Shown here: positions 32,818 to 42,387 of the stretch, in pieces
How the letters are laid out: every line of letters begins with the position of its first letter
How positions within the stretch are numbered: position 1 is the first letter of the stretch
NCBI GenBank assembly: GCA_023392615.1
Contig: JAEVYT010000021.1
Location: 62,001-126,000 of the forward strand
DNA length: 64,000 bases
Reading direction: 5' to 3'
DNA from: Bacillota bacterium
GTDB taxonomy: Bacteria; Bacillota; Clostridia; Lachnospirales; Lachnospiraceae
The notes under the pieces: generated by a model
Seen by the model: the letters and a program-made list of their open reading frames with translations, nothing else
Database searches by the model: none
Told to the model about the DNA's origin: nothing
Position numbers and translations under genes: made by a program

Positions 32818-33720
32818 ATGGAGATCATTCTTAATAATGTAAATAAGTACTATGGTAAAAAACAGGCACTAAAGGATGTTACCATGACAATTCCAACAGG
32901 AATGTTCGGGCTGCTAGGTAGAAACGGAGCAGGAAAGACCACACTGATGAAGATACTGGCCACGATAAGCAGGGCATCAAGTGGAAGCATTACGATATGT
33001 GGACTTGATATCAGTGGAAGCAGGAATATACGAGCAATCACCGGCTATCTCCCGCAGGACTTTTCTATGTATGGCAATATGAACGTATACGAAGCAATGG
33101 ATTATCTTGGAACTCTATCAGGGCTAACCAAGAAAGAACGAGTGGAACGTATCCCTTTATTGCTAAAGGAAGTTAATCTTCAGAATAACAGTAAAACGAA
33201 GGTCAGAGCCATGTCAGGAGGAATGAGAAGAAGGTTAGGTATTGCACAAGCATTACTAAATCAACCGAAGGTTCTGATTGTGGATGAGCCTACCGCTGGG
33301 CTTGACCCGGAAGAACGAGTACGGTTTCGTAACTTATTATGTGAGATTGCGGAGAGACGGATTGTAATTTTATCTACACACATCGTTGGAGATATTGAGG
33401 CAACTTGTGAGAATATCGGTATTCTGGAGGAAGGTAGTTTGTGTTTCGTGGGTACAGTCAGTGAATTTCTAAAAGATACACAAGGAAAGGTCTATACCGC
33501 AGAGATATCAAAGACTGATTTAGAGAAAGTGAAACAGGAGTATATCGTAACAGGAGTATTGACCAAGGGCAGTAAGGTCGAGATTCGATTTCTAAGTGAT
33601 AGAGACCCGTTTGAAGGTGCAGTACAAGTGGAGCCAAATGTAGAAGATGGTTATTTGTATCTTATGAATAGGAAGGGGGAGAAAAGTGATGTTGGCCAGA
33701 CTCATACAACTGGAATGTAA
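32818..33720 (+). CDS. ABC transporter ATP-binding protein
   Basis: A 300-residue ATPase with Walker A GRNGAGKTT near residue 39, signature MSGGMRRRLGIAQAL, Walker B VLIVDEPTAGLD and H-loop LSTHIVGDIE. A C-terminal extension of about 75 residues follows. It is of the NatA/BcrA class. The ATG lies after AAGGAGG, 71 bases past the kinase. The stop falls 32 bases inside the permease gene. Confidence 0.9.
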   Translation: MEIILNNVNKYYGKKQALKDVTMTIPTGMFGLLGRNGAGKTTLMKILATISRASSGSITICGLDISGSRNIRAITGYLPQDFSMYGNMNVYEAMDYLGTLSGLTKKERVERIPLLLKEVNLQNNSKTKVRAMSGGMRRRLGIAQALLNQPKVLIVDEPTAGLDPEERVRFRNLLCEIAERRIVILSTHIVGDIEATCENIGILEEGSLCFVGTVSEFLKDTQGKVYTAEISKTDLEKVKQEYIVTGVLTKGSKVEIRFLSDRDPFEGAVQVEPNVEDGYLYLMNRKGEKSDVGQTHTTGM

Positions 33721-34879
33721 GATGTGGTTAAAGAGTATTATATTCTATGCCTACATCATTCTACTTTTTCTATTCTATGTAACACAGATGGGGGAGGATA
33801 CCTCTTTTAAAAAACCTCAACCCGGGCAGATGGATTATGGTACTACCTATTCAAAAGATCAGAATATCATTATGAAGGGAACTGTTAGAGATTTATTATT
33901 TGAACATAGTCAGGGTCATTACGTATCTTATCCATATGGGTTTTATAAAGAAGTAATATTATCTAAAAAAGACGAGAGTAAGATGGAGGAATATCTCACA
34001 TCCTTGACTGGAAAGAGTAAGGAGGAGAGGATAAATCCAGAGGATTTTAATATACGACCCGGTCTAAGCTTTGAAGAATTTAAGAGTATTATGAATAAGG
34101 TGGCTCATATAATAGGGCCTGGAAGTGAATACAGCGAAAATGCATTACAACGACATGGCAGACAGCCAAGAACATATGAACAAGCGCTATCAGATTATAA
34201 TAATGTAATAAGTAAAGATCATATTACTGGTGCATTTGGCAGATTGTTTTGTGACTACATGGGGATTATTTTGGGGATACTCCCTGCATTTTTTAGTATC
34301 GCAAGAGTCTTGAGAGATAAAAGAAGTAAATGCTCCGATGTTGTATTTTCTAAAAAAGGAGCATCAATGGACATTGTACTATCAAGATATGTAGGTATGA
34401 TTATTGTTATGTTCCTGCCATTAATTTTAGTGTCATGCTTATCATTATCGCAAGCAGTATATATTGCACAGGCATCTCAGGTATCGCCGGATTATTTTGC
34501 CTTTATAAAATATTCATTAGGCTGGTTGCTGCCAACTATGATGTTTGTTACGGCGATATCTTATTGGATTTCAGAATTAACTGGAAGTGTATTGACGATA
34601 TTTGCAGGCGTAGCAATCTGGTTTTTATCTATTTTTACAGGGATGGGAGCGAACTTAGTCAACGTAGGGTGGAATCTTATACCAAGGTTTAATGTTCTAG
34701 GTGAGCATGAGCGTTACAAGGCATTACTGCCAGAGCTTATTAAAAATAGAGTGTTTTATACAGTGATAAGTTCAATCGTTGTATTAATGGTGATAGTTGT
34801 AGTTGAATGGAAACGTAATGGTGGAGGGTTTACTCATGGAAAGGTATCTCAGAATTTTATACGTGAACATAAGATATAA
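33689..34879 (+). CDS. ABC transporter permease-like membrane protein (large)
   Basis: About 396 residues. A first helix at residues 13-30 is followed by a large extracytoplasmic or soluble region of about 150 residues (KKPQPGQMDYGTTYSKDQN ... EQALSDYNNVI), then five or six helices. ATG 33689 follows AAGGGGGA; an in-frame GTG directly upstream is an alternative. The layout is that of ABC-2/ABC-type permeases co-encoded with a NatA-type ATPase. It overlaps the next membrane gene by 44 bases. Confidence 0.8.
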   Translation: MLARLIQLECKMWLKSIIFYAYIILLFLFYVTQMGEDTSFKKPQPGQMDYGTTYSKDQNIIMKGTVRDLLFEHSQGHYVSYPYGFYKEVILSKKDESKMEEYLTSLTGKSKEERINPEDFNIRPGLSFEEFKSIMNKVAHIIGPGSEYSENALQRHGRQPRTYEQALSDYNNVISKDHITGAFGRLFCDYMGIILGILPAFFSIARVLRDKRSKCSDVVFSKKGASMDIVLSRYVGMIIVMFLPLILVSCLSLSQAVYIAQASQVSPDYFAFIKYSLGWLLPTMMFVTAISYWISELTGSVLTIFAGVAIWFLSIFTGMGANLVNVGWNLIPRFNVLGEHERYKALLPELIKNRVFYTVISSIVVLMVIVVVEWKRNGGGFTHGKVSQNFIREHKI

Positions 34880-35477
34880 CATGTTACCCCATATCATTGT
34901 CTGTTTACTCATGATTTTTTTTACGCCTGTTATAATGGGAATAGAACATCTTAATCAGGGGCAGGTAGCAAAGATGATTGAATATTATTTATCATTGATT
35001 GGGATATTGCTTCTGATTCCGGTTTTTATTCCCGATTTGGAAAATGATATCTATCAATTGATACGTAGCAAAAAAGAACCTGTCTTTATTTTGCATATAT
35101 TAAGGATGTTAGAGTCAATTCTGATTATTGCATTAATTGGTGTACTATCATTCACTGTTTTATATACTGGAGATTGTGATTTCTCTTGGAGCAAGATGGG
35201 ATATTCCTTTATGGCTAACGCTATTTTTCTAGGAGGATTGGGAATGATCGCATATTCCTTGTCAGGTCAAATCGTGTTTGCCTATATGGTGCCATTAATC
35301 TATTATGTTATCAATTATGGTATTGGTGAAAAGAAGCTTGGGATGGTATATTTGTTTTCGATGCAATCAAACCATTTTTTGAATAAACATTATTTGTTAG
35401 GTTTCGGTTTGTTGTTTATAGTAACTGGAATTGTTGTTGAGAAATATAAGTTAGAGCGAAAAAAAGGTAGTATATAA
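34836..35477 (+). CDS. Second permease-like membrane protein of the operon
   Basis: A 213-residue protein with about six hydrophobic helices and few charged loops (MERYLRILYVNIRYNMLPHIIVCLLMIFFTPVIMG...). ATG 34836 follows GGTGGAGGG and lies inside the end of the preceding permease gene. No named family is evident. It probably forms the transporter with the two preceding genes. A strong terminator follows. Confidence 0.72.
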   Translation: MERYLRILYVNIRYNMLPHIIVCLLMIFFTPVIMGIEHLNQGQVAKMIEYYLSLIGILLLIPVFIPDLENDIYQLIRSKKEPVFILHILRMLESILIIALIGVLSFTVLYTGDCDFSWSKMGYSFMANAIFLGGLGMIAYSLSGQIVFAYMVPLIYYVINYGIGEKKLGMVYLFSMQSNHFLNKHYLLGFGLLFIVTGIVVEKYKLERKKGSI

Positions 35478-35505
35478 TACTGCATAGATAAATGTTATAT
35501 AGCAA

Positions 35506-35553
35506 TTAAAAGGCTAAAGTAAAATGAAATTAAATTTTACTTTAGCCTTTTAA
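35506..35553. terminator. Strong terminator, probably bidirectional
   Basis: A nearly perfect stem of about 20 bp (TTAAAAGGCTAAAGTAAAAT, 35506-35525, with its complement at 35534-35553) with A-rich and T-rich ends. It ends the two-component/ABC operon. Confidence 0.9.
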
Positions 35554-35714
35554 AATGTAATAAATACATTTAAAAGTATAATATTTAGTATGTAAAAAAC
35601 GACTAGATGTATTTATATGAGACATGGTAGAAATTTTTTCTCCATTGAGCTATAATTAATACAAAATTCACCATATTATGACGAACAGATAAAAAGGAGA
35701 TAAGGTAGATAACC

Positions 35715-35897
35715 ATGAGCAAATTGAAAGAATCCAGCTATGAACTTCATATGAATGAGATGATTGAGGAGCGCCTCAGTATGATGGAGGGGAAGGGGTA
35801 TGAGTTTGGAAAGCGTTTTTGTAAACGGGATTATATTATTACGATGATAATAATTTTATTATGTTTGGCTGCAATTATTGCAGGCGCATATCTATAA
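35715..35897 (+). CDS. Small single-helix membrane protein, partner of NCS1 permease
   Basis: A 60-residue protein with a charged helical head (residues 1-38, KESSYELHMNEMIEERLSMMEG) and one transmembrane helix (YIITMIIILLCLAAIIAGAYL). It ends 27 bases before the NCS1 permease gene, so they should be co-transcribed. Small helper proteins beside solute symporters are known from other systems. That role here is inference from position and shape. The region before it (35554-35714) is promoter-like AT-rich DNA. Confidence 0.62.
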   Translation: MSKLKESSYELHMNEMIEERLSMMEGKGYEFGKRFCKRDYIITMIIILLCLAAIIAGAYL

Positions 35898-35924
35898 TAC
35901 ACATAAGAGGGTAGAGGCAATCAT

Positions 35925-37352
35925 ATGAAAAATGATGTTAATCAACAAATAGAGAAAGAAGCGGTATTTGGAATTGTTCCTGTACTACAAAATGAAAAAA
36001 TATATGGATTTATGGATGCATTTTTAGTGCTGTCTGGATATTGTATAGCAACCTGGAGCTATACGCAAGGTTCCTACTTAGCTACATTGGTTGGATTTAA
36101 ACAATTGTTAATTGGTGCATTTATCGGAGCAATATTGATGTTAGCTATCTATCAACTTCCGGTTGTTTTATCCGCACGATATGGAATTGATATATGGATT
36201 TGGTTGAATTCTGTATTTGGAGCTACAGGTGTGAAGATTATGACGATTGTTATAATTATTATCAATTTCCCTTGGTATGCAGTTTGTGCCGATTTGTTTG
36301 CTTCCTCAATGACGAATCTAGCAGCTCTGTTTGGTATTACATTACCACATGTATTGCATCCGATGCTAGGAATCGGATGTGTAATGCTTGGAACCTTTAT
36401 CGCGTATCGCGGAATTGGTACCATAACCTGGACTACCCGTATTCTAGTTCCTTTGCTTTTAATAGTGGGAGTGATGGTAATTGTCATAGGATTTAGTGCT
36501 GTGCCATTTGATGTAATCTGGAATTATCGTCCTGTTGATACCGGTTTTTCTAATTCGATTATTCCTTATATCATATCGATTGAGGCGAATTTTGCGTTTG
36601 TAATAACGTTGGTGGGTGGCATGGCCGGTGTCCCGAGACTTACAAAAAACGAGAATTCAGCATTTTGGTCAGGAGTTCTTGGACAGGGATTATCCGGTTC
36701 ATTGTTTGTGGTGATTGGAGCGGTTATGGCGATTGCTATGCAATATGTAACGGGAAAGATGGTGGATGATCCAACCGTGATGCTTGCAACATTGTCTATA
36801 CCTGCACTGGCAATCAGTTCTCTTTTGCTTGTAGCATTTGCTAATATCGGTACGCAAGCAGTGGGCTCCTATATCTACGGAGTTATGTTAAAGTCATCAT
36901 TTAAGAAAACGAGCTACCGCGTACTTATATTAATCTTAGCACTTTATGTTGGGATACTATGTATATGGGGTGGAATTATTGATTTCTTTGGATCATTTTT
37001 GACTATTAGTGCGGCAATCTACGCACCACTCGCGGCGCTTCTCTTTGTGGATTTTTTTCTGATACGGAAGCAGAAACTATCCCTACGATCGGCGTTCTTT
37101 CTACCGGGTTACCATGCGTATGATTATACAAAGGGAATTAATTGGGTTGGTTTGATTTGTGTGGTAGCAGGAGTGGGGATGTCATTTTTAATCTATAATC
37201 CACTCACAAGAGAGGTACATAATATGTTGCTTTTTCACCTTACCCCTACTGGTTTCTCTTTTCTTGGAACAGGACTGTTATATTATCTATTAAGTAAAGT
37301 TCCTGTTATACGTAATTATCTCTTGCAAGACAGGGATGAGTTAACGATTTAG
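35925..37352 (+). CDS. NCS1-family purine/pyrimidine permease (CodB-like)
   Basis: A 475-residue membrane protein with about 12 helices. The N-terminal GFMDAFLVLSGYCIATWSYTQGSYLATLVGF is the NCS1 helix 1 region. Later helices include LNSVFGATGVKIMTIVIIIINFPWYAVCADL and IEANFAFVITLVGGMAGVPRLTKNENSAFW. It would import a nucleobase or related compound with Na or H. No riboswitch was found upstream. The preceding 60-residue membrane protein and the following acyltransferase share its direction. Confidence 0.84.
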   Translation: MKNDVNQQIEKEAVFGIVPVLQNEKIYGFMDAFLVLSGYCIATWSYTQGSYLATLVGFKQLLIGAFIGAILMLAIYQLPVVLSARYGIDIWIWLNSVFGATGVKIMTIVIIIINFPWYAVCADLFASSMTNLAALFGITLPHVLHPMLGIGCVMLGTFIAYRGIGTITWTTRILVPLLLIVGVMVIVIGFSAVPFDVIWNYRPVDTGFSNSIIPYIISIEANFAFVITLVGGMAGVPRLTKNENSAFWSGVLGQGLSGSLFVVIGAVMAIAMQYVTGKMVDDPTVMLATLSIPALAISSLLLVAFANIGTQAVGSYIYGVMLKSSFKKTSYRVLILILALYVGILCIWGGIIDFFGSFLTISAAIYAPLAALLFVDFFLIRKQKLSLRSAFFLPGYHAYDYTKGINWVGLICVVAGVGMSFLIYNPLTREVHNMLLFHLTPTGFSFLGTGLLYYLLSKVPVIRNYLLQDRDELTI

Positions 37353-37406
37353 ATAACATAGATTGCAGGAGAGGAATAGTGTGATACCTGTAGTATGGAG
37401 GTCATT

Positions 37407-38660
37407 ATGAAAAAGAAAAAACGAATTAATACAGAACCCTTTAATCGCAATAAAATACCACCAAAACAAAATTTACTCATTATGCCAATCATGTGGCTGT
37501 ATTGCTTTATTATGACGAGGAGAGGGAAACTTAGAATTCAAAAAGAACGGATGAAAGGGCTGAAGCCCCCGTATCTGGTACTTGGGAGTCATCATGCATT
37601 TATGGACTTTTGTGTAACCCCGTTAGCATTATTCCCCCATAGGGCGAATTACGTCTCTGAGCTAGAGGGCTTTGAAGCGTATGGGGAATGGTGCTATCGT
37701 CAGATTGGTTGCCTTGGAACGAGAAAGTTTGTAAATGATATGGCACTTGTCAAAAATATAAAGAGAGTAATTGATCGAAAGGGAATCTTGGTGCTGTACC
37801 CTGAAGCGAGATATGCAAATGTAGGTACAAGCTCGAAGCTTCCGGAATCAGTTGGAAAGCTGGCAAAAGCGCTAAAAGTACCGGTTGTTGTAATCAACAT
37901 GAAGGGGAATTATCTACAATCACCAATATGGAATCTTTCCCTTCGTAAGGAGGCACGACTGGAAGCTACCATTACTCAGGTATTTACGAAAGAAGAACTT
38001 ATAAAGACTACAACGGCGGAAGTGAATGAGAAGCTGCAACAGTATTTGACCTATGATGAATATACCTACCAATATGAAACGAATCAAAAAATCACCTATC
38101 CTAAACGTGCTGTTGGATTAGAGCTTGCTTTATACCAGTGCCCGGTCTGTAAAAGTGAATTTACGATTAATTCTGATAATGCAGATTTGTACTGTAACCA
38201 TTGTGGTGAACGGTGGCATGTGACAGATCTTGGCCGTATGGAACATATCAACTCGAAGCAGGAATTAGAGATACCGAAGTGGTATGAGTGGCAGCGAGAA
38301 CAGGTAATTCGTGAAATAAATGAAAACAAATACTCACTGAATATAAAGGTAACTATAGAATCTCTACCGAATGCAGTGAATTTTATTGATTTGGGAAAGG
38401 GGATTTTACAACATAAAAGGGAGGGCTTTTATTTAACCTTCACGGAATATGGGGAGGATAAGGCGAAGACATTATACTTTTCTTCAATATCATTAACCTC
38501 AATACATACTGAATATAATTATCGTGGTAAGGGACAGTGTGTGGTTCTTTCTACTTTGGATAATTCCTACTTTATCTTTCCGATCGAAGAAGGATTTAAT
38601 GCTACAAAGATACAATTTGCTACGGAGTATTATTATGAATTGGCGAAGGGAGTAGGGTGA
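37407..38660 (+). CDS. PlsC-like acyltransferase with zinc ribbon and C-terminal domain
   Basis: About 417 residues. After a short membrane segment (LLIMPIMWLYCFIMTRRGK), residues 50-220 are a glycerol-phosphate acyltransferase domain with the HxxxxD motif HHAFMD and the LYPEARYA motif. Residues 245-280 form a zinc ribbon (YQCPVCKSEF ... LYCNHCGERW). The last 130 residues (KWYEWQREQVIREI ... YYYELAKGVG) look like a PH-like or bridging domain. The fusion suggests a specialised lysophospholipid acyltransferase. ATG 37407 follows ATGGAGG. It ends 1 base before the next gene. Confidence 0.8.
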   Translation: MKKKKRINTEPFNRNKIPPKQNLLIMPIMWLYCFIMTRRGKLRIQKERMKGLKPPYLVLGSHHAFMDFCVTPLALFPHRANYVSELEGFEAYGEWCYRQIGCLGTRKFVNDMALVKNIKRVIDRKGILVLYPEARYANVGTSSKLPESVGKLAKALKVPVVVINMKGNYLQSPIWNLSLRKEARLEATITQVFTKEELIKTTTAEVNEKLQQYLTYDEYTYQYETNQKITYPKRAVGLELALYQCPVCKSEFTINSDNADLYCNHCGERWHVTDLGRMEHINSKQELEIPKWYEWQREQVIREINENKYSLNIKVTIESLPNAVNFIDLGKGILQHKREGFYLTFTEYGEDKAKTLYFSSISLTSIHTEYNYRGKGQCVVLSTLDNSYFIFPIEEGFNATKIQFATEYYYELAKGVG

Positions 38661-38661
38661 T

Positions 38662-40950
38662 ATGGATAAAAAGGCGTTAAGCATACTGAAAAAATATTAC
38701 GGCGGGCACCCATATACCAATAAATTATTTGAAACCACTCCTGCAAAGGAGCAATTTGAATATTGTTTCGATCATGGCACCATGTTTGATAAAACTGCCA
38801 TATCACATCATGAAATCATCCGTAAAATTAAGGAACTGGCGAATAGTACTACTTTAGAGGCGGTTGCAAAAGCATTTTTATACAGCTTAAGTACCGGTGC
38901 AAAAGAATATCGATCAGCATTATCTAGCTATATTTATGCTGTAACTATGCCGGTTCATGAGGTAGTACTAAGTAGTAGAAAAAGTATGGAAAAACATACA
39001 TATTGCACAATCTGCGGGTTTGGCTATCGCCCATATGTCAGCGTGAATCTGGTTGAAGTGGTGGATGATACCTCGCGATGTGAAGTGGATTGGAACCGAT
39101 ATAGCTGTAACAAATTGCATCCTGGTGAATGGACGGACCTTTGTCAGCCTGAATATGTAATGCTTGATCTGCAGGAGTTTATCAAATTACCACCGGTGGA
39201 ACCGTGTGATGAAGATTATTATATATTAAACCGAATCTTAGGGGAAGCAAGCAAGTGTACTTCTTATAACAAAGGGAATGCTCTTGTGAAGATGATTAAA
39301 CAAGAGAATATATTGGTAGCTACAAATGCAGAGATACACACTTTATTAGGTGTATTAGGAATGTGCGGTGTGTTTGAAACGCCAGAGAATAAAGGTTATT
39401 TTACAACGTTTCAACCTTTTGCAAAAAGAGGGTTTGAGAACGAAATAGATAAGTTCTATCCGTTCTGTTTTTGGAGAGGGAATTGTGGAATCAATGATGA
39501 AGCAGTTGATCAAATTTTCAGTAGCTTTAGTGGGAAGCAGTTGGCGATAGATAAAAGACGGTTAGTAAATTCGAATGATAAACAAACAAGTGTAAAAAAT
39601 AATGAGAGGAAGATTAGAAGTACAGCAGAAAAGTATTTTGTACCAGGTGAATATATTGTTGATTTGACGAATGAGGAGCGGCGTTATTTTGGTCTGGAGG
39701 AATTGCGTAAGGAATATGATGTTGAATATTGCTTCAGCAGAACATATGGGCATAATAAAAGAACTACACTTGTTTATTCGGGAGACAATATTGTTAAGAT
39801 TATATATGAGGAACATGTTTTAGATAAACAAGGACAGTTTATCGGAGCAAGTTATACAGAATATGATACAAACTTGAGGACGGAGGGTAGAGTGAAACTG
39901 CTTCCACTTACAAATAAAGGACATGTGAAATCAGTAACTTCTACCAATGTTATGTCGATGCCAGCTACCGGGTTTATATTTGGCTTTCAAACAGGGAGTA
40001 AATTCTGCGATGATGGGGGTACGCAGATGGCAGTAACCCATGGTATAAATTCAAAAGATATTGCAATAGGAGAGTTTGAGAGAATATCAGCTATTCGAAC
40101 GAGAGAAGATTTTCATGAGTTCATGAACTGGTATATGAATACATGCCCGGAGGATTATTTTGATCGAATTGATCTCATTAAAAAGACCAAACGTCAGACT
40201 GTTAAATTTAAAGCTGGAGATATATTTCGGTGTGAATACGATAGATTTCATTACTGCTATGGATTGATTATTGGTAAGACAAGGGATATAGAGAAATGGG
40301 ATACCCTGCCGAAAGAACACTCGTTTCGCTGGCTAATGTCACAGCCGATTATGGTGCGCATGTATGATTTTGTTACAACAAAAGATAATATGTCGCCGGA
40401 GGAGCTACAGAATATCCCTTTGAGAAATTTGCAAATCTGTGTGGATAATGAGATTATTTGGGGGATTCATCCGGTGGTAGCCCATAAAAAACTTATACCG
40501 TCAGATGTTCAATTTCATTTCAATTGTATAAAAATTATGCAAAGGAATCGACATAAAACTCTTTATACGGATGATTTTTTAATGCATAGTGGTTTGGTTA
40601 GTGGTGAAAGGGAATTTAAACTTTATATCGAATGGGGATTTGGTCAAGTTGAATTGCTTTATGAGAATATCTCTGAAGAAATAAAGGAATTTATGAGGGA
40701 ATACAGCAATGCACACGGTGGAGTCAGTCTTGGAATTGATTACCTCAGCTGTGGTATATCGGAAGAAGAGTTTTTTAAGAAATATCCAAAACACATTTTA
40801 AGAGGCGATTTATTAAATAATGAAAATAAAGAATATTTAAAAATGATTTTTCGATGTCTTGGGATTAGTGAAGATACAGATTTAGATGATTTTGCAAAGC
40901 GGTATAGGGGGATCACCAGGCAAGAATTTATTGATCGTATACAAGGTTAG
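38662..40950 (+). CDS. Large uncharacterised protein with an Imm26-like segment
   Basis: A 762-residue soluble protein coupled to the acyltransferase gene (start 1 base after its stop). Residues 110-170 contain a cysteine pair (CTICGFGYRPY) and further cysteines. Residues 325-350 (GEYIVDLTNEERRYFGLEEL) begin a second region. The segment near residue 515-535 (VKFKAGDIFRCEYDRFHYCYGLIIGKTR) resembles Imm26-type immunity domains. The C-terminal part (SEEEFFKKYPKHIL...) is helical. No enzyme motif was recognised. It may be a multi-domain immunity or stress protein; the call is tentative. Confidence 0.7.
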   Translation: MDKKALSILKKYYGGHPYTNKLFETTPAKEQFEYCFDHGTMFDKTAISHHEIIRKIKELANSTTLEAVAKAFLYSLSTGAKEYRSALSSYIYAVTMPVHEVVLSSRKSMEKHTYCTICGFGYRPYVSVNLVEVVDDTSRCEVDWNRYSCNKLHPGEWTDLCQPEYVMLDLQEFIKLPPVEPCDEDYYILNRILGEASKCTSYNKGNALVKMIKQENILVATNAEIHTLLGVLGMCGVFETPENKGYFTTFQPFAKRGFENEIDKFYPFCFWRGNCGINDEAVDQIFSSFSGKQLAIDKRRLVNSNDKQTSVKNNERKIRSTAEKYFVPGEYIVDLTNEERRYFGLEELRKEYDVEYCFSRTYGHNKRTTLVYSGDNIVKIIYEEHVLDKQGQFIGASYTEYDTNLRTEGRVKLLPLTNKGHVKSVTSTNVMSMPATGFIFGFQTGSKFCDDGGTQMAVTHGINSKDIAIGEFERISAIRTREDFHEFMNWYMNTCPEDYFDRIDLIKKTKRQTVKFKAGDIFRCEYDRFHYCYGLIIGKTRDIEKWDTLPKEHSFRWLMSQPIMVRMYDFVTTKDNMSPEELQNIPLRNLQICVDNEIIWGIHPVVAHKKLIPSDVQFHFNCIKIMQRNRHKTLYTDDFLMHSGLVSGEREFKLYIEWGFGQVELLYENISEEIKEFMREYSNAHGGVSLGIDYLSCGISEEEFFKKYPKHILRGDLLNNENKEYLKMIFRCLGISEDTDLDDFAKRYRGITRQEFIDRIQG

Positions 40951-41129
40951 AGATTGATATATAGGAAAATGCTAAATGAATTATAATAGAAGCTTATTGC
41001 AATTTGTCTATCAAAAGACGATAGCAGTAAGCCCCTGTTAATTATACCATATAACTAATAAAAATCGCAGATGTTAATATACACAACTTCGGATAGAATC
41101 AAGTAAAAGTGATGGATGAAATTATCTGA
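40951..41129. terminator. Intergenic region between convergent genes with weak hairpin
   Basis: GCTTATTGC and GCAGTAAGC around 40990-41031 can form an imperfect stem with an inner GTCTATC / GATAG helix. No clear T-run. It is likely the shared end of the two convergent genes. Confidence 0.35.
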
Positions 41130-41708
41130 CTAGTTCTGTCTTCCATCGATTGCGCATAACATAATGGCTGCTGCGATTCCTAATCGCTTGTCAAGAACTT
41201 CGTCTCTATCAGGAGTAAAATCAAGATTTAGTTTGAGAACAAACGGATTGAAGTTTTGTTTATAGGTAGCAACCAAAGTACCATTTATAATAACATTAAA
41301 GCTTTGTGGAATTAGTTTGAATAAGAATCTTCTTACCAAAGCAAGACCTACATTATCTTCTTGAATCACACCGATTTCCTGGTCGTTTTCATTAAGAATT
41401 AACCATTCGTCTTTGAGCATAGATTTCATACCCTTACGCTTTAATGCACCAATCTTTACACCGGTTTGAGAATCATTTACATCATAGGTGGAAGAGATAT
41501 CAATGATTTTTCTAGCATGAATATTGACGAGTTCTTCAGACATATCTTCGCTAGAATATAATCTGACATCCTCTTTTAATTTAAAAGCTTTTAACTTTGA
41601 GAATAACACAACTTCTTTGTTCGGGTTATATACATGAAACTTTGCTCCCAAAAAGGTGAATATCTTTCTTCTTACTTGATAATTCTGATAATTAAACTGT
41701 TCTCCCAT
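41130..41708 (-). CDS. LURP-one-related (tubby-like fold) protein
   Basis: About 192 residues, beta-rich, with the pattern YQVRRKIFTFLGAKFHVYNPNKEVVLFSKLKAFKLKEDVRLYSSED ... WLILNENDQEIGVIQED ... FNVIINGTLVATYKQNFNPFVLKLNLDF ... LDKRLGIAAAIMLCAID. This matches the LURP-one-related/scramblase-like fold, a 12-strand barrel around a helix. Bacterial members have no settled function. The start codon at 41708 follows GGAGGG on the minus strand. Confidence 0.8.
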   Translation of the reverse strand: MGEQFNYQNYQVRRKIFTFLGAKFHVYNPNKEVVLFSKLKAFKLKEDVRLYSSEDMSEELVNIHARKIIDISSTYDVNDSQTGVKIGALKRKGMKSMLKDEWLILNENDQEIGVIQEDNVGLALVRRFLFKLIPQSFNVIINGTLVATYKQNFNPFVLKLNLDFTPDRDEVLDKRLGIAAAIMLCAIDGRQN

Positions 41709-41893
41709 TATACCCTCCAATTATATTAATAAACTGTCCTTATAATACTACAATATTTTACCAAAATCAACCTGAGACAATCTGAGATGGTATTATTGAT
41801 ATTAACCATGTGATTATTATACATTTTATTAAATGAAAAACTTTTAAATTATAATTTGATATTTGGCTATTTATAAAAATTACAAGATTATTC

Positions 41894-41937
41894 TTGACTT
41901 ATAACTGTACCTACAATATAATCACAGTAGATACAGT
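41894..41937 (+). promoter_or_regulatory. Consensus promoter with inverted repeat
   Basis: TTGACT (41894-41899), 17-base spacer, TATAAT (41917-41922). ACTGTA (41904-41909) and TACAGT (41932-41937) form an inverted repeat spanning the -10. Autoregulation by the GntR protein is likely, as in ytr-type operons. Confidence 0.72.
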
Positions 41938-41995
41938 AAGCACAGTCGGATTTGTTGAAAGTAAGTCTAAAGAATATGAGGAAGGGATGGTGATT

Positions 41996-42376
41996 ATGGA
42001 TATAAAGATATCATCAATCGCTCAAATACCAATATATGAGCAGATAGAAAATCAGATTAAAGAGATGATTATGACTGGTGTGTTTACACCTGGTATGCAG
42101 CTTCCGTCGATTAGGATATTAGCCAGAGATCTAAAAGTTGGAATTATCACTTGTAGAAGAGCTTATGATGATCTTTGTGCACAAGGAATTTTGGTGTCAC
42201 ATCCGGGCAAAGGAGTATTTGTTGCAGATGTGCGAACAGAACAGATTAAAGTAATTAATATGGAGATGCTCGATGTTCAGATCAGACAACTTTGCGATTT
42301 TGCGATAACAGCGGGAATTAGTAAGAATGAACTAATGGAACAAGTTAATATATTTTTTGATAAACATGAAAAGTAA
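41996..42376 (+). CDS. YtrA-subfamily GntR regulator
   Basis: A 126-residue GntR protein: winged helix IYEQIENQIKEMIMTGVFTPGMQLPSIRILARDLKVGIITCRRAYDDLCAQGILVSHPGKGVFVA with a short helical tail, typical of the YtrA group that controls adjacent ABC transporters. ATG 41996 lies 9 bases after GAGGAAGGG; upstream in-frame starts fall in the promoter. The stop overlaps the region of the ABC ATPase ribosome site. It probably represses its own operon through the repeat at 41904-41937. Confidence 0.88.
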   Translation: MDIKISSIAQIPIYEQIENQIKEMIMTGVFTPGMQLPSIRILARDLKVGIITCRRAYDDLCAQGILVSHPGKGVFVADVRTEQIKVINMEMLDVQIRQLCDFAITAGISKNELMEQVNIFFDKHEK

Positions 42377-42387
42377 TGGAGGGTGCT

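Noticed and set aside
35554..35714. Purine riboswitch before the NCS1 permease
   Set aside because: I looked for the conserved three-way-junction core and saw none; only AT-rich promoter-like sequence is present.
41894..41995. N-terminal extension of the GntR regulator from TTG 41894
   Set aside because: The TTG is the -35 element of a consensus promoter and the -10 lies inside the extension; ATG 41996 has the ribosome site.
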